From assembly GCA_019232905.1 (NCBI GenBank), contig JAFANA010000068.1, positions 1 through 42,089 on the forward strand: 42,089 nucleotides of DNA, given 5' to 3'. Shown one piece after another: positions 15,756 through 25,119 of this stretch (position 1 is its first letter; the number at the start of each line of letters is the position of its first letter). Under the pieces are notes generated by a model that was not told the origin of the DNA, made no database searches, and was given only the letters and a program-made list of their open reading frames with translations. The DNA is from Vulcanimicrobiota bacterium (GTDB lineage: Bacteria; Vulcanimicrobiota; Vulcanimicrobiia; Vulcanimicrobiales; Vulcanimicrobiaceae). Made by a program: the position numbers and the translations under genes.

Positions 15756-17623
15756 TCATCGACCGCCGGCGCATTCCGCGCATTTCGTGGCAAAAATCGC
15801 CGTGGCGCATTGCGGGTTTTACCGCGATCGTCGCGATCGCGATCATTGCGCTCGTTATTCGCTTGGTCCAAGTTCAAGTCGTGCAGGGCGAGGCGTTTCG
15901 CGCGGCCGCACAAGCTAACCAAATCCGGCTGATCGAAGTTGCAGCACCGCGCGGGATGATTCGCGATCGCAACGGCGACGTGATGGTGCGCAGCCGTCCG
16001 TCGTTCGTCGTCGGATTGATTCCCTCGGAAGTCACCGACGTCAAAGGCGAACTCCACGCGCTGGCGTCGATCCTTGGCGTTCCGGAGTCGTCGCTGTGGG
16101 AGCAACTGCTCCATCATCGCGGCGTCAACTACAAGAACTTTGACGAAGTCCAGGTGTACGAACCGTACGGTCCCGTGATTCTCGCATCGGATTTGCCGGT
16201 TGCGAAAGTGGCGCGTCTGTCGGAACAGATGACCGACATGCCGGGCGTCGATTTGGAAGTGCAGCCGATTCGCGATTATCCGGACGGCCCGGTCGGCGCC
16301 GCCGCCTTCGGCTACGTCGGCCAGATCACCGAAACGGAATACAACAAACGCAAGAATGAGGGCTACACCCCGAACGACGTCATCGGGAAAGACGGGTTGG
16401 AGTGGGAGTACGACAAGTACCTGCGCGGGGTTCCGGGCGGACAGCAAGTTGTTGTCGATGCGCAAGGCCAAGTCGTCCCCAGCATCAAGCTGCCGTCGCG
16501 TCAAGCGATTCCGGGCGACACGCTGGTGACGACGCTCGATTGGCGGTTGGAGCAGATCGCGCAACAAGCGCTGGTCGACGGCGTGCGCAAGTGGGCCGGC
16601 AAGAAGAAACTTGCGGCCGGCGTCGTGGTGGAAGATCCGTGGAACGGCGGCATTCTCGCGATGGCGAGCGTCCCCGAATTCGATCCTAACGATTTCGCCG
16701 CGGACAACTGGAAGAAAGTTTCGAAGTATCTGCTCGATCCGGCCGACCCGCTCTTCAACAACGCGATCGGCGCAGCTACGCCGACCGGTTCGACGTTCAA
16801 GATGGTTACCGGCAGCGGCGTGCTCAGCGAGGGACTCGTTAAACCGAACGAAGTCGTGTACGACAGCGGTGCGTGGGATTGCGGCGGCTACGTTGCGCGC
16901 GACATTGCATCGGGTGGTCTCGGAAACACCACGTTCGTGCCCGCGCTCGCCGCATCGTCGGACGGCTTCTTCTACCAGATGGCGTGGCGGTTGGGTCGCG
17001 TGCGTTTGGAAAAATGGGCACGTCTTTTCGGTTTGAGCGCAAAGACGGGCATCGACCTACCCGGTGAAAACGCGGGCAACTGGCCGACGCCGGAATGGGA
17101 GCTGAAGAACTTCGGCGTGCCGATGGAACCGAGCGAAGTCTGCATGCTCGGCATCGGTCAAGGCGCTATGCAAGCGACGCCGCTGCAAATGGTCAACGTC
17201 GCATCAGCCGTGATCAACGGCGGAACGCTCTACCGCCCGCACATCGCGAGCCGCATCGTCGATCCGCACGGCGACGTCGTAAAGACGTTCCCGCCGGAAA
17301 TCATCCGCCAAATTCCGGCGACGCAAGATGCGCTCAAATACGTGCGCATGGGCATGTCCAAAGTCACCGACCCCGGCGGCACCGCGTACGGCTGGAAGAT
17401 CAAAGACCTGCCGTTCTCGGGCAAGACCGGCACCGCCGAAACCGGCAACGGCGCCGGCGCAAACACAACCTGGTTCATCGCCTGGGCCCCGTCCGATCAT
17501 CCGAAAATGGCGATCGCCGTCTTCGTCGACCGCTCCGGCGGCTACGGCGCTTCGGTTGCGGCGCCGATTGCGCGCGACATCCTCGTGAAGTACTTCAAGA
17601 AGTCACCCGAGATTATTCAGTAG
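15752..17623 (+). CDS. mrdA: Penicillin-binding protein 2, elongasome transpeptidase
   Basis: A 623-residue class B PBP that cross-links peptidoglycan during cell elongation. One N-terminal membrane helix (about 18-40) precedes the dimerisation region, with the typical APRGMIRDRNGDVMV. The transpeptidase domain has the catalytic Ser347 in GSTFK, SSD at about 400 (AASSDGFFYQM) and KTGTAE at 558. GIGQGAMQATPLQMVN and YGWKIKDLPFSGKTG are typical. It overlaps mreD by 4 bases (ATGA), giving an mreC-mreD-mrdA set. rodA, the polymerase partner, does not follow; a repeat with a terminator ends the operon 54 bases downstream. Confidence 0.97.
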   Translation: MIIDRRRIPRISWQKSPWRIAGFTAIVAIAIIALVIRLVQVQVVQGEAFRAAAQANQIRLIEVAAPRGMIRDRNGDVMVRSRPSFVVGLIPSEVTDVKGELHALASILGVPESSLWEQLLHHRGVNYKNFDEVQVYEPYGPVILASDLPVAKVARLSEQMTDMPGVDLEVQPIRDYPDGPVGAAAFGYVGQITETEYNKRKNEGYTPNDVIGKDGLEWEYDKYLRGVPGGQQVVVDAQGQVVPSIKLPSRQAIPGDTLVTTLDWRLEQIAQQALVDGVRKWAGKKKLAAGVVVEDPWNGGILAMASVPEFDPNDFAADNWKKVSKYLLDPADPLFNNAIGAATPTGSTFKMVTGSGVLSEGLVKPNEVVYDSGAWDCGGYVARDIASGGLGNTTFVPALAASSDGFFYQMAWRLGRVRLEKWARLFGLSAKTGIDLPGENAGNWPTPEWELKNFGVPMEPSEVCMLGIGQGAMQATPLQMVNVASAVINGGTLYRPHIASRIVDPHGDVVKTFPPEIIRQIPATQDALKYVRMGMSKVTDPGGTAYGWKIKDLPFSGKTGTAETGNGAGANTTWFIAWAPSDHPKMAIAVFVDRSGGYGASVAAPIARDILVKYFKKSPEIIQ

Positions 17624-17629
17624 CGGACC

Positions 17630-17760
17630 GTGTCATCCTGAACGAAGCGCAGCGCAGTTGAAGGATCGTAACGAACCAAAAGCCCGACGACATCTCGCCG
17701 GGCTTTTGTCTTAGGGCGATCCTTCAACTCCGGTGCTCGCACCTGCGTTCAGGATGACAC
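17630..17760. repeat. Nested palindromic repeat, copy 3
   Basis: Outer arms GTGTCATCCTGAACG (17630 on) and CGTTCAGGATGACAC (ending 17760), inner arms GTTGAAGGATCG and CGATCCTTCAAC, and a terminator stem at the centre. It fills the junction between the convergent mrdA and the small HEAT-like gene. Confidence 0.85.
17677..17708. terminator. Bidirectional terminator inside repeat copy 3
   Basis: A 10-bp stem, CAAAAGCCCG (17677-17686) with CGGGCTTTTG (17699-17708), flanked by A-run and T-run, can work on both strands and serves the two converging genes. Confidence 0.8.
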
Positions 17761-17764
17761 ACCG

Positions 17765-18097
17765 CTACGCGTCGGGACGCGAGCCGATAACCATCAATGC
17801 GGCGTCCGCGGCTTCGCGGACGGATTCGTCCGGATCGTCGCGGCGGAGGGTGTCGAGCTGTTCGATGCACCATGGTTGACCGACCATCACCAAACGTTCG
17901 ATGAGATCCAAACGGCCCCCGACGTCGAGGGCCGGTTCGGCCTTCGTTTCGGGTGACGGCGCGGGTTGGGCTTCGATCGTGCGGGCTTCGCGTTCGCGTG
18001 CGAGCATCGTGCCGAGGACGAACACGAGCGCCCCGACGATGAAGAGCGCGAGGAGGACGTTTGCGAGCGCGTTACTCGACAGCAATGTGCGCTGCAC
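17765..18097 (-). CDS. Small single-pass membrane protein with HEAT-like segment (cassette B)
   Basis: From the GTG at 18095-18097 the protein is about 110 residues: a short N-terminus, one membrane helix (about 11-29, LANVLLALFIVGALVFVLG), a Pro/Glu/Ala-rich linker and a helical segment (LDLIERLVMVGQPWCIEQLD, then ESVREAADAALMVIG) resembling a HEAT repeat. An upstream ATG at 18151 would add 18 unlikely residues. It overlaps the end of the giant gene upstream by 26 bases, which argues for translational coupling. Its layout (membrane helix then HEAT-like helices) matches the small gene at 21364, which follows the paralogous giant. Function unknown; it may anchor or regulate the giant protein. 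Confidence 0.7.
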   Translation of the reverse strand: MQRTLLSSNALANVLLALFIVGALVFVLGTMLAREREARTIEAQPAPSPETKAEPALDVGGRLDLIERLVMVGQPWCIEQLDTLRRDDPDESVREAADAALMVIGSRPDA

Positions 18098-21000
18098 CGC
18101 GCAGCGCTTCGATGACCTGCGCGAGTGCGTCGTCGAGGGTACGATTGACACTCGAGGTCAAGACGCGATGGAACTCTTCGATGGGCAGCTCGTTGAGGAC
18201 GCTCAACACGTTGAGCAGTTCCGCGCGATAGCGCTCGAGGCTATCCGAACGATTTCCGTCATTGAAGATCGTCGTACCCAACAGTTGCGCGTTGATCAAC
18301 CACGGCGTGACGCCGCCGACCGGTACCGCGTCGAGTTCCGGCAGCAACGCGCGCACGACATCGAGCTCAACGCTGCCTTCGATCCGAATGAGACCATCGG
18401 GCGGCGTCTTCGGACGGGCAGACGGCGCGAAGATGAGATCGTTGACGAGATTGATGAGCGCGTCGCGGCTCTCGCGATCTTCCAGATCTTTGCCGGTGAT
18501 CTGCAGACGCGGCATACGCAAGCGCACGAAGAGCTTTTCGAGCGGTGCGCGTAACGCGCGACTCGCCGATGCGAAGGTTGCCGTGAGCTGCGGCTGACCG
18601 TCGACGACCGATTCCGGGAAGAACATGCGCATCGCAAAGAGATGCTGGATCAAGCCGCCGGCGGAATCGCTGCGTTCGAGCATTCGCAACGTGTGACCGA
18701 GGCGTTCCGGCGTGAAGTCGACGTAGAGAACCGGCGTCGGCAGCTCTTCCGGCGGCGTAACCGCAGGGGCGAGCGCTTCCGCTTGAGCAGCGACGATCTC
18801 GGCAATTGCGCGCGGCGGTTGCCCTTCGGCGACTTCGGGTCGCGGTTGCAATTGCGGTTCGGGTTCCGGTAACGGCGGCGGTTCGTATGCCGGCGCTTCT
18901 GCCGGGAAAATGCGCGCGATCGAAAGCGCGGTACCGGCGACCGATTCGCTCAGTGAAGGCTGCGCTTGCACGCGAATGGTCGGCGCCGCGATTGCAAACG
19001 TCGTGCCTTCGCCCCACTCGAAGACGGCGCGCGTATCGAGCGGCGTGCCGGCCGCGAGCGGCGACATCACCATCATCTCCCAGCGCACGCGCAACTCCAC
19101 TTGCGGATTCACGTCGGCAAGGACGAGTCCGCGTGCGGACCACAATTGCGACGCGCCGGCATCGTCGTTGATCGCCATGCCGTTGATTGTCGTCGACGAC
19201 GGGACGTACACGGCGAGGTTCGTCGGTACGACGCGTATCGTCAATCGCTCCGCCGGCCCGTCGCCGTCGTTGCGCAAACGCACTTCGTAGTACAACCGCT
19301 CGCCCGCGTTCACGACGTCGGCCGGAATCGCAATCAGTTGCGCGCTCGGTGCGAATTGCGCTTCGGCGTGCGTCGCAATATCGAGCGCCGGGAACGGCAC
19401 CGGACTGATGCCTTTTCCTTGCAGCGAACCCTCGAGCGCAAGCGTGCGGTTTCCGGAAATCGCGCGCAACAACCGCAGCGTCAATCGCGCGGTGTGCGTA
19501 CTTTCCGCCGCAACGTCGGCAAAAGCGAGCCCGTCGCGGTCGCGGCGCGCATCGACGGCGCGTTCGACGACGAGTTCCGGCGGCAAGGTCAACAGCAAGC
19601 GCGCGTCGCGCAACACATCGGAACCGCTATTGTGCACGCGCACGATGAGGTCGACCGTGCGATTTGGACGCAGCGGTTCATGCGATTCCAATTCCCATTC
19701 GACGCGATCGACGCTCGCGCGCGAACGTACGACGATCGACGCGGTACCGAGATCCACGGCTCCGTCTGCATGTTCCAACACGACGCCGAGCGTTGCCGTC
19801 GAACGATCGGGCACTTTCGACGCGATACGCGCGTGCACGGTGAAAATGCGTTCATTATGTGGTGCGACGACGCCGAGTTCGACCGGACCCGTGTAGAGCC
19901 ACGGCTCGCTGCCGCCTTCGCTGACGCGAACGTCGTTGAGATACAAGCCCGGAACGAGGCGCAGCCGGACGTCGGATTCGGGCGCAGTTCCGTCGTTGTA
20001 CACGTGCACGTCGAAGGACACCTCATCGCGCGCTTGCGTGACGCCTTCGTGCGCGGTGACAAAGTTGCGCGCGCGGCTAAACCGCGGCGCGACGCGAACC
20101 GCGAGACGTCGCGAGAACGAACGCTCCCCGGTTTTCCAGCGCAGTGATGAATCTATCGGCAACACCGTTTGTCCGGGCGCCGGTACCGCAACCGTTGCAG
20201 CGATGCCGACTTCCGCCATGCGGCCTGCCGGAAGCGCACCGAGCGAGAACGTCAGATTCGGAATCGAATCATCGCTCACGGGCTGTCCGTCCATGTGCGC
20301 GGAACCCGGTGCATAAATCAAGCCGGCCGGAAGCGCAAATGAGACCTGCACGCGTTGCGCAATGCCCGTGCCGTTGTTCATCGCGCGTAGGATCATCGGA
20401 ACGCGCATGCCCGGTGTCACGGCATCGTCGCTCAACACGGTCAGCGCGGTGTCTTCGCCGTCGAAATCAACCGGTGAGACGACGACGATCTCGGCCGATG
20501 CAATTGTGAATTCCGCCGATTCGCGCGAACCGACCGTTCCCGACGCTTTGATGCGCGTACCGTCGGCGAGCGGTGAATCAATTTGCGCCTGATATTCAAC
20601 GAGGACGGATTGCCCCGGCGCGAGACGCTCGCTCACGACGGTCGCGCTATCGTAGTCGAACGCTTCGCCTTCGACGCCGGCGACGAGACGGCCGTCGACG
20701 CGCGCGCTGCGCGCAATGTACGTCGTATGCGCCGGCGCGGGAAGAATGACGACGACGTCATGCGCGCTCGATGCGCCCGTATTGCGAACCGTCGCGCGAA
20801 TCGAAATCACATCGCCTGGATGCGGCTGCGCGGGCGCGGACAACGTTACGAGCGTCGAACTATTTTGCAGTTCGGGACGGCTGCGCACCGCGACGCGCTC
20901 GATATTCGAACCCACGAGCGGCGTTTGATCGGTGACGAGCGCCGCTTGGAAGACGAGTTCGCTCGCGTCTTCGATCGTGTCATTGACGCGGAACGTGCAT

Positions 21001-21314
21001 GTTACGCGGCGTTGCGCGTTCGGTTCGAGATCGGCGATCGGCGCGCCGTTGGGATCGATAAAACCGGCGTCGCCTTCGAGGGGCGCGTCATCGACCAAGT
21101 CGCCGCCTGCGACGTGTTCGCATCCTTGCGGATGCGCAAAGCGCACGCGCACGCCGGTCGCGGCCGCGCCGCCGAGGTTCGAAAAGCTGAAGGTCGCGCG
21201 GATCGTCTCGCCCGGTAGCACCGTGCGTGCCGGGTCCAAGACCAACGTGCGAAGACTCTCGACCAAAGCGGGAGAGCCCGGGGCAAAAATGCCGGTCAGC
21301 GACGTTGAGGCCAC
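18072..21314 (-). CDS. Giant six-module Ig-like (DUF11-type) protein B
   Basis: A 1080-residue protein starting at a GTG (21312-21314). Residues about 20-800 are six tandem beta-rich modules of about 120-130 residues. Each carries the DUF11-like pattern of a hydrophobic strand, then N-(x)-G-(x)4-A-x-(D/G)-V, then PG or LPAG before a second strand; clear examples are FSNLGGAAATGVRVRF, VRNTGASSAHDVVVILP and VHNSGSDVLRDARLLL. A Pro/Glu/Gln-rich linker (about 810-855) leads to a helical C-terminal domain (about 866-1080) shared with the gene at 21775 (GLIQHLFAMRMFFPE, KLFVRLRMP, PWLINAQLL). No signal peptide, membrane helix or sorting motif is visible, although such modules are usually on secreted proteins. 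A cytoplasmic scaffold or non-classical export are both possible. Confidence 0.85.
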   Translation of the reverse strand: MASTSLTGIFAPGSPALVESLRTLVLDPARTVLPGETIRATFSFSNLGGAAATGVRVRFAHPQGCEHVAGGDLVDDAPLEGDAGFIDPNGAPIADLEPNAQRRVTCTFRVNDTIEDASELVFQAALVTDQTPLVGSNIERVAVRSRPELQNSSTLVTLSAPAQPHPGDVISIRATVRNTGASSAHDVVVILPAPAHTTYIARSARVDGRLVAGVEGEAFDYDSATVVSERLAPGQSVLVEYQAQIDSPLADGTRIKASGTVGSRESAEFTIASAEIVVVSPVDFDGEDTALTVLSDDAVTPGMRVPMILRAMNNGTGIAQRVQVSFALPAGLIYAPGSAHMDGQPVSDDSIPNLTFSLGALPAGRMAEVGIAATVAVPAPGQTVLPIDSSLRWKTGERSFSRRLAVRVAPRFSRARNFVTAHEGVTQARDEVSFDVHVYNDGTAPESDVRLRLVPGLYLNDVRVSEGGSEPWLYTGPVELGVVAPHNERIFTVHARIASKVPDRSTATLGVVLEHADGAVDLGTASIVVRSRASVDRVEWELESHEPLRPNRTVDLIVRVHNSGSDVLRDARLLLTLPPELVVERAVDARRDRDGLAFADVAAESTHTARLTLRLLRAISGNRTLALEGSLQGKGISPVPFPALDIATHAEAQFAPSAQLIAIPADVVNAGERLYYEVRLRNDGDGPAERLTIRVVPTNLAVYVPSSTTINGMAINDDAGASQLWSARGLVLADVNPQVELRVRWEMMVMSPLAAGTPLDTRAVFEWGEGTTFAIAAPTIRVQAQPSLSESVAGTALSIARIFPAEAPAYEPPPLPEPEPQLQPRPEVAEGQPPRAIAEIVAAQAEALAPAVTPPEELPTPVLYVDFTPERLGHTLRMLERSDSAGGLIQHLFAMRMFFPESVVDGQPQLTATFASASRALRAPLEKLFVRLRMPRLQITGKDLEDRESRDALINLVNDLIFAPSARPKTPPDGLIRIEGSVELDVVRALLPELDAVPVGGVTPWLINAQLLGTTIFNDGNRSDSLERYRAELLNVLSVLNELPIEEFHRVLTSSVNRTLDDALAQVIEALRGAAHIAVE

Positions 21315-21363
21315 AGCCGATTCTTTCCCTTTAAGTAGCGGGACGACCTATGTTGGCGCGCGC

Positions 21364-21771
21364 CTAGTCGCTACGCTGCGAATCAAGGAGCGAGAGGGTC
21401 TGCGCGATCCGGTCGGCGCGCCGTCCCGGATTGCCCGAAAGAAACGAGTCGACCGTGTTTCGGCGCCCGCTCGAGATCAACACGTGCGCGGCGGCGAGCG
21501 ACACAGCCTCGGCCGGATCGTTCAGCGCGTGCTCGAGCAGATGGTGTGAGCGTTCGTCGTCGAGCGCGGCGACCGCGAAGACCATGTCGCACCGTGCCGA
21601 CTCGGAAAGGCCGGCGAACTCGTCGCCGGCCGCATTCGTCCAGTCCGTCGTCCCTTGCAGCGGTTCTTCCGAACGCTGCACGCGCACGCGCTCCGCGCGC
21701 CGCGGCGCCATCCACGCATATACGCCGATCAGGATGCCCACGACGATGACGAGGATGACGGCGATGGTCAT
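21364..21771 (-). CDS. Small single-pass membrane protein with HEAT-like helices (cassette A)
   Basis: A 135-residue protein with a membrane helix at the very N-terminus (MTIAVILVIVVGILIGVYAW), a basic stretch (MAPRRAERVRVQRS) expected on the cytoplasmic side, and a helical region. In that region CDMVFAVAALDDERSHHLL, ALNDPAEAVSLAAAHVLI and DRIAQTLSLLD look like two or three HEAT-type helix pairs. It follows the giant gene A by 3 bases and precedes giant gene B by 49. The same arrangement recurs with the gene at 17765, so it is the second member of a duplicated two-gene unit. Residue identity between the two small proteins is low by eye; the similarity is in layout. Confidence 0.75.
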   Translation of the reverse strand: MTIAVILVIVVGILIGVYAWMAPRRAERVRVQRSEEPLQGTTDWTNAAGDEFAGLSESARCDMVFAVAALDDERSHHLLEHALNDPAEAVSLAAAHVLISSGRRNTVDSFLSGNPGRRADRIAQTLSLLDSQRSD

Positions 21772-21774
21772 AGG

Positions 21775-24700
21775 TCAGACGGCGTTCGCGTGAAGTGACG
21801 TGCGCACTACGTCGAGTGCGGCGTCGAGCGCGATGTCGCGACGGCGCTGCAGCGCGTCGAGAAACTCGCTCGCGTCCGTTTCAGTGAACGCGTCGAGACG
21901 TTCGATCAACATGGCGCGATAGTGCGCAAGCTGCGGCGTTCCGTCCGGCAGCAGCCGTGCGGAGATCGCCCACGGCAGCGCCGACGCAAGTTCGGCATCG
22001 CCCAGATGTTCGCTCATTTCCGCAACTTCCGCCGGATCGAACGCACCGCGCAAAATCACGGTCACGTTCGGGGTCTCTGCAGGCACGCCGCGCGCTGCGG
22101 TGATGTCGTGCAGCAGACGCTCGAGCGTCGCGCGCATTGACGGCGTTTCGATGTCGCGTGGTGCGATGACATAGTTCGGAAGACGCAGCTTGATGAAGAG
22201 CCTGTCGAGTTCTTCGCGCAGCACGTCGCGCATCGACGCAACGGCGCCGATATGCGCATCGCCGATCGCTTCCGGGAAGAGCGCGCGCAAGGCGAAGAGA
22301 TGCGTGATCAATCCATCAAAGCGCGCTTCATCTAAGAAGCGCAGAATGCGCGCGTGCCGGTCTGCGGTAAACGTTACGGCAACGCCGACACCGCCTTCGG
22401 CGGCAAGCGATCCTTCGACGACTTCGTCTCCGGTATGCATTTCGCCGTTGCTGGGCGCGAGCGCCGGGTACTCGTTGTGCGCGAGCCAACTGCGCGTGCC
22501 GTGACCATTATGCGCATCACCGTTGACCGGGGTCGCCGGCGGCAGTTCCATGAAACGGTCTTCCGGCAGAGCGCGTTGTGCGCCGGCGAATGCCGGGCCG
22601 ACCATGCCGTCCAAGCCGAACGGTAAACCCGGGATTGCATTTGCAAACACCGGCGTCGCACGAACTTTCAGTTCGTTCGAGTTAATTTCGTCATCGCGCT
22701 CGCCGTCGTAGCGGATGTTTGCTACACGAACGATCGCCTCGCCGGCAGGAAGCTGGTTGTGCACGACGTCGCGGAAGCGGATCGTGGCTTCGACGCCGGG
22801 ATCGACATCGTTGAGGACGATGCCGCGCTCGCTCGCCAGCGCCGAAAATGCGCCGACATCGCGAATCGGCACGTCGTTGACCGTCGTCGAATTCGGGACG
22901 TAGATGAGCGAATCGGGCTGGCCGCACACGATCTGCACGCGACGCGCCGGACCATCGCCGCCGTTGCGGACGTGGAGCACCCATTCGATCGTCTCGCCGA
23001 CGTCGACCATATCCAACGGTTCGCTGCGAAGCGTTCCGACCGAGAAATCGGGTTCAGCGGTCGTGACGATCGTCAACCGTTGCAGCGGCACCGGCAGCAT
23101 CGCGTCGGACGTCAACACGGCGTCAACGGTTACGGGAAATTCCTTTGCAAGACTGCGCAGCAGACGCAGTCCGAGGCGCGCTTCGGCCGTCGCGCCGGGC
23201 GGAATCTCGCCAAAGACGAGTTTCGATTTTTCACGCGTCGCGCCGTCGACCGTTTCCAGCCGTGCTTCCGGGGAAACGTAGAGCCGGACGCGCACGTTGT
23301 GCGCGACATCCGTGCCCACATTCGTCACGCGAACCGCGACGTCGGCAAGCTGATTCGGACGCAAGATGTCTTCGCTTTCAAGTTGCAGATGCGAACTCTG
23401 CGGCGAAAACGCCGGATGCGAATCGACGCGCCACAACACGTCACCGAGCGGCGTTTCGCCAAGCTCGCGTGAATGCAGACTCGCACCAATTCGCAATTCG
23501 CTGCGGTCCGCATACGGTGTGCGAACGCGCGCGCGCACTTGGAACTTCCGCTTCGAATACGGTTCGAGCGTTCCGATCTCCGCCGCATCGCCGTCGAGCG
23601 TGACGCGCGAACCCTTCTCGCTCACACGAACTTCATCGAGCGCTGCATCGAGACGCAGATGCAACACGCAGTCGGTTGCCGCCGCGCTGCCGTCATTGGC
23701 GACAACGACAGTCGCCTCGACTTCTTCTCCGGGCCGCACGACCTCGGCGCCCGCGCGCGCAATTGTATTGCGGCGCGCCGCAAGCGATGGTTCGGAATGC
23801 ACGACGATGGTTTTTTCGAACTTGCGCTCCGATGCATCGCCTGACGGTTCCCATTCGAGCGATGCACCAACGCTCAACGTCGAGCCGTCGCCGAGCGGCG
23901 ACATGACGATCGCTTCGCAGCGCAAATCAACGCGTTCATCGGCGTCGATGCGGCCGAGTTCGAAGACGAGTCCGTTATTTTTCTTTCCTTCACGCAGCGC
24001 ATGCCCGTCGATTTGCGTAGCACCGCGCACGGGAAGCAGCGTATCGGGCAGCTCGATCGTCGCCAGCACGTCCTCGGCAGCAGCCGAACCGGCGTTATGC
24101 GCGCAGAGCGAGAGCGTCACGCGTTGTCCCGGACGCACGTCATGCGTCGGTTCGACGGTAAACGACGTTCGATCGTCATCGAAGTGCGGCGCAGAACGAA
24201 CGACCAGCGACGCGGGCGCGAGTTCGAATGCGGCCGTTTCCTGCGATGCAACCGACGCGCGCGCCGAGATCTCCGTGCCGTCGTCGAGCGGCGAATCGAT
24301 CCGTACGCGATAGACGAGCGTATTGCTCGCGCTGGCCGCCAGCGCAGCCGTGACGATCGGCGCGTATACGCGGTCGAACGGCAGCCCGAGATCTCGTTCG
24401 ATCTCACGGCCGTTCACGCGGGCCGAACCGGCGATGTAACTCGTGTGCTCGGGAACCGGCGCAACGACGACCACGTCGCGCGCACTCGATTCACCCGCAT
24501 TGTGCAGACGCACTGTAATTTGCGCCTCGGCGCCCGGCACCGGCTCAGAGCGAGCTTCGATTGCGACGCTGGTCAGTGCGTTTTCGAGTTGCGGACGGCT
24601 GCGCGCGATGAGACGCACGATGTTCGAGCCGACCGGCGGCACTTCAAAGGAAGCAACCGCGGCTTGCAATTCGATCGTCGTTCCGTTTTCGATTGCACCC

Positions 24701-25035
24701 GCGACGCTGTACGCAATTTCGAGGCGGCGTTCTTCGCCGGGGCCGACGTCGCCGATGTGCGCGCCGGAACGCGAGAGCAACGGCGAGTTGCCGTGTTCGT
24801 CGTCGAGATCGGCGCCGTCGAGTTGACCCGTACCAACGAGATAAACGAGTCCGTCAGGTAAATTGAAACGCACGCGGACACCGGTTGCGGGCGCTCCACC
24901 TTGATTGCGGAACGTGAATGCGGCACGCACCGTCATTCCAGGTTCCAACTCGCGGTCGGGCGAAACGACGAGCGTTCGGAGACCTTCTGGTAACGTCGGT
25001 GCTCCTGGCGCAAAAACTTCGGACAGGGTGCGCAT
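21775..25035 (-). CDS. Giant six-module Ig-like (DUF11-type) protein A
   Basis: A 1086-residue paralogue of the gene at 18072. I place the start at the ATG 25033-25035 because MRTLSEVFAPGAPTLPEGL lines up with the start of the paralogue (FAPGSPALVESL); 33 more in-frame codons upstream have no counterpart. Six modules run to about residue 790 (FRNQGGAPATGVRVRF, LHNAGESSARDVVVVAP, AHNAGSAAAEDVLATI, VANDGSAAATDCVLHL, VTNVGTDVAHNVRVRL, VRNGGDGPARRVQIVC). A linker of about 90 residues precedes the C-terminal domain (about 888-1086: GLITHLFALRALFPE, RLFIKLRLP, PWAISARLL). There is no signal peptide or membrane segment. The homology with the other giant covers the full length, so the pair arose by duplication. 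Function unknown. Confidence 0.85.
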   Translation of the reverse strand: MRTLSEVFAPGAPTLPEGLRTLVVSPDRELEPGMTVRAAFTFRNQGGAPATGVRVRFNLPDGLVYLVGTGQLDGADLDDEHGNSPLLSRSGAHIGDVGPGEERRLEIAYSVAGAIENGTTIELQAAVASFEVPPVGSNIVRLIARSRPQLENALTSVAIEARSEPVPGAEAQITVRLHNAGESSARDVVVVAPVPEHTSYIAGSARVNGREIERDLGLPFDRVYAPIVTAALAASASNTLVYRVRIDSPLDDGTEISARASVASQETAAFELAPASLVVRSAPHFDDDRTSFTVEPTHDVRPGQRVTLSLCAHNAGSAAAEDVLATIELPDTLLPVRGATQIDGHALREGKKNNGLVFELGRIDADERVDLRCEAIVMSPLGDGSTLSVGASLEWEPSGDASERKFEKTIVVHSEPSLAARRNTIARAGAEVVRPGEEVEATVVVANDGSAAATDCVLHLRLDAALDEVRVSEKGSRVTLDGDAAEIGTLEPYSKRKFQVRARVRTPYADRSELRIGASLHSRELGETPLGDVLWRVDSHPAFSPQSSHLQLESEDILRPNQLADVAVRVTNVGTDVAHNVRVRLYVSPEARLETVDGATREKSKLVFGEIPPGATAEARLGLRLLRSLAKEFPVTVDAVLTSDAMLPVPLQRLTIVTTAEPDFSVGTLRSEPLDMVDVGETIEWVLHVRNGGDGPARRVQIVCGQPDSLIYVPNSTTVNDVPIRDVGAFSALASERGIVLNDVDPGVEATIRFRDVVHNQLPAGEAIVRVANIRYDGERDDEINSNELKVRATPVFANAIPGLPFGLDGMVGPAFAGAQRALPEDRFMELPPATPVNGDAHNGHGTRSWLAHNEYPALAPSNGEMHTGDEVVEGSLAAEGGVGVAVTFTADRHARILRFLDEARFDGLITHLFALRALFPEAIGDAHIGAVASMRDVLREELDRLFIKLRLPNYVIAPRDIETPSMRATLERLLHDITAARGVPAETPNVTVILRGAFDPAEVAEMSEHLGDAELASALPWAISARLLPDGTPQLAHYRAMLIERLDAFTETDASEFLDALQRRRDIALDAALDVVRTSLHANAV

Positions 25036-25065
25036 GACGCGAGACGCTTCGACAGGCGCAGGGCG

Positions 25066-25105
25066 CCCCCTTGATTTAATTACGTCGAATTTATCTAAAT
25101 TTTGA
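25066..25105. promoter_or_regulatory. AT-rich divergent promoter region
   Basis: The 84 bases between giant gene A and the aminotransferase gene contain the only strongly AT-rich stretch in this part of the window. On the plus strand TTGATT and TATCTA could be -35 and -10 with a short 15-base spacer; on the minus strand TTCAAA and TAATTA fit with 18. Exact boxes are uncertain, but both genes must be started from here. Confidence 0.4.
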
Positions 25106-25119
25106 AAGGCTTTGTGTCG

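Noticed and set aside
18966-20147. A 393-codon plus-strand frame opposite giant gene B
   Set aside because: Arg-rich with no plausible fold, a by-product of high GC and codon bias in the minus-strand gene.
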